Both the position numbers and the translations under genes were made by a program. Shown here piece by piece: positions 63,151 through 64,000 of a DNA stretch of 64,000 nucleotides. Every line of letters begins with the position of its first letter. Position 1 is the first letter of the stretch. A model generated the notes under the pieces. That model worked only from the letters and a program-made list of their open reading frames with translations. It was not told the origin of the DNA and did not search any database. Origin of the DNA: Thiobacillus sp. 65-1059 (GTDB lineage: Bacteria; Pseudomonadota; Gammaproteobacteria; Burkholderiales; Thiobacillaceae); contig MKUE01000122.1 of the NCBI GenBank assembly GCA_001897675.1, positions 1 through 64,000 on the forward strand. The letters run 5' to 3'.

Positions 63151-64000
63151 ATGACTACCCCGTATTTCCTGCAACGACTCGTATTGCTCTTCGGTTTTCT
63201 GATCGCACCGGCCGCGTGGAGCGCCGCCGCCGTCGTCCCGCCGCCCCCGCAACTGGCGGCCAAATCCTGGGTGCTGATGGACGCCGCCAGCGGCAACGTG
63301 CTGGTCGACCACCAGGGCAGTCAGCGCCTGCCGCCCGCCAGCCTGACCAAGCTGATGACTTCGCACGTCGCGGCGCTGGAACTTCAGCGCGGCCGCATCA
63401 AGGCGGGCGATCTCGTCACCATCAGCGAAAAAGCCTGGCGCATGGGCGGCTCGAAAATGTTCGTCAAGGTCGGCGACCAGGTTGCGGTGAGCGACCTCTT
63501 GCGCGGCATCATCGTGCAATCGGGCAACGACGCCAGCATCGCGCTGGCCGAGCATCTCGCGGGCGGCGAGGACACCTTCGCCGCGCTGATGAACCAGGAA
63601 GCGAAACGACTGGGCCTTGCCGACACCCATTTCGTCAACGCCACCGGCTGGCCGGCCGAAGGCCATTATTCGAGCGCGCTCGACATGGCCAAGCTGGCGC
63701 GGGCCATCGTGATCGAGGATCCCGAGCACTACGCGCTGTATGCCGAAAAGGAGTTCGTCTGGAACGGCATCAAGCAGCCGAACCGCAACCTGCTGCTGTG
63801 GCGCGACCCCACCGTCGACGGCCTCAAGACCGGCCACACCGAGGAAGCCGGCTACTGCCTGGTGGCATCGAGCAAGCGCGACGGCCAGCGCATGATCGCG
63901 GCGGTATTCGGCACCGACAGCGAAGCCGCGCGGGCGACCGAGACCGCCAAGCTGCTCGCCTACGGCTTCAACTTCTTCGACAGCAAGACCTTCTTCAAGA
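63151..64000 (+). CDS. D-alanyl-D-alanine carboxypeptidase (partial)
   Basis: Open to the window edge; 283 codons are visible. From ATG at 63151 the signal peptide reads MTTPYFLQRLVLLFGFLIAP to about residue 27. An in-frame ATG at 63118 is the alternative. Penicillin-binding motifs are intact: S64-x-x-K67 in PPASLTKLMT, SGN in IVQSGNDASIALAEHL and KTG in DGLKTGHTEEAGYCLVAS. It belongs to the DacA/DacC (PBP5/6) group that trims peptidoglycan stem peptides. The C-terminal domain and amphipathic anchor lie outside the window. Confidence 0.93.
   Translation, partial: MTTPYFLQRLVLLFGFLIAPAAWSAAAVVPPPPQLAAKSWVLMDAASGNVLVDHQGSQRLPPASLTKLMTSHVAALELQRGRIKAGDLVTISEKAWRMGGSKMFVKVGDQVAVSDLLRGIIVQSGNDASIALAEHLAGGEDTFAALMNQEAKRLGLADTHFVNATGWPAEGHYSSALDMAKLARAIVIEDPEHYALYAEKEFVWNGIKQPNRNLLLWRDPTVDGLKTGHTEEAGYCLVASSKRDGQRMIAAVFGTDSEAARATETAKLLAYGFNFFDSKTFFK

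Overview
The window is GC-rich, densely packed chromosomal DNA from a betaproteobacterium. Evidence is the eno-ftsB-zipA-ligA run, pyrG-kdsA-eno, a full ccoNOQP-ccoG-fixH cbb3 oxidase cluster, PEP synthase with its PpsR-type regulator, single-chain PurL and PEP carboxylase. The lineage may be Thiobacillaceae or Rhodocyclaceae-like, but that is a guess. No rRNA, tRNA or transposase gene was seen.

Layout. 0-8 kb: the end of rnr, rlmB, a lipoprotein, a repeat-rich spacer with a Met/Gly-rich exported protein, a YcaO-RIO kinase pair, a TPR protein, an orphan SenB-like glycosyltransferase and a second SpoU methyltransferase. 8-14 kb: a GGDEF-EAL membrane protein and the divergent ppsR/ppsA pair. 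14-25 kb: pyrG-kdsA-eno-ftsB-zipA-ligA, galU, nnr, a PhnD-like binding protein and a small Cys protein. 25-33 kb: purL, ppc and a small membrane protein. 33-37 kb: a three-gene RND transporter / outer-membrane barrel / LolA-like operon. 37-44.6 kb: hemN and the cbb3 oxidase cluster, which fit respiration at low oxygen.

44.8-59.3 kb is a complete type I-C CRISPR-Cas locus on the minus strand. A WYL regulator leads cas3-cas5c-cas8c(cas11c)-cas7c. A protein toxin-antitoxin pair of opposite polarity follows, then cas4-cas1-cas2, a leader and an array of 72 full repeats (71 spacers plus one against a truncated terminal repeat). Points that stand out: the TA pair splits the interference and adaptation genes; the leader carries a boxA-like antitermination element; one mid-array spacer encodes a terminator-like hairpin in the sense of pre-crRNA transcription; the newest spacer duplicates an older one with a 1-nt length difference; and a lone type I-E-like repeat lies at the distal end.

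59.5-64 kb: alanine dehydrogenase, a TIGR03790-like exported protein, pyrD and the start of a D-Ala-D-Ala carboxypeptidase that runs off the window.

Long frames across the array and antisense to purL, ppc and ppsA are shadows and are not annotated. Family names come from recognising motifs in the translated sequence; no database search was run.
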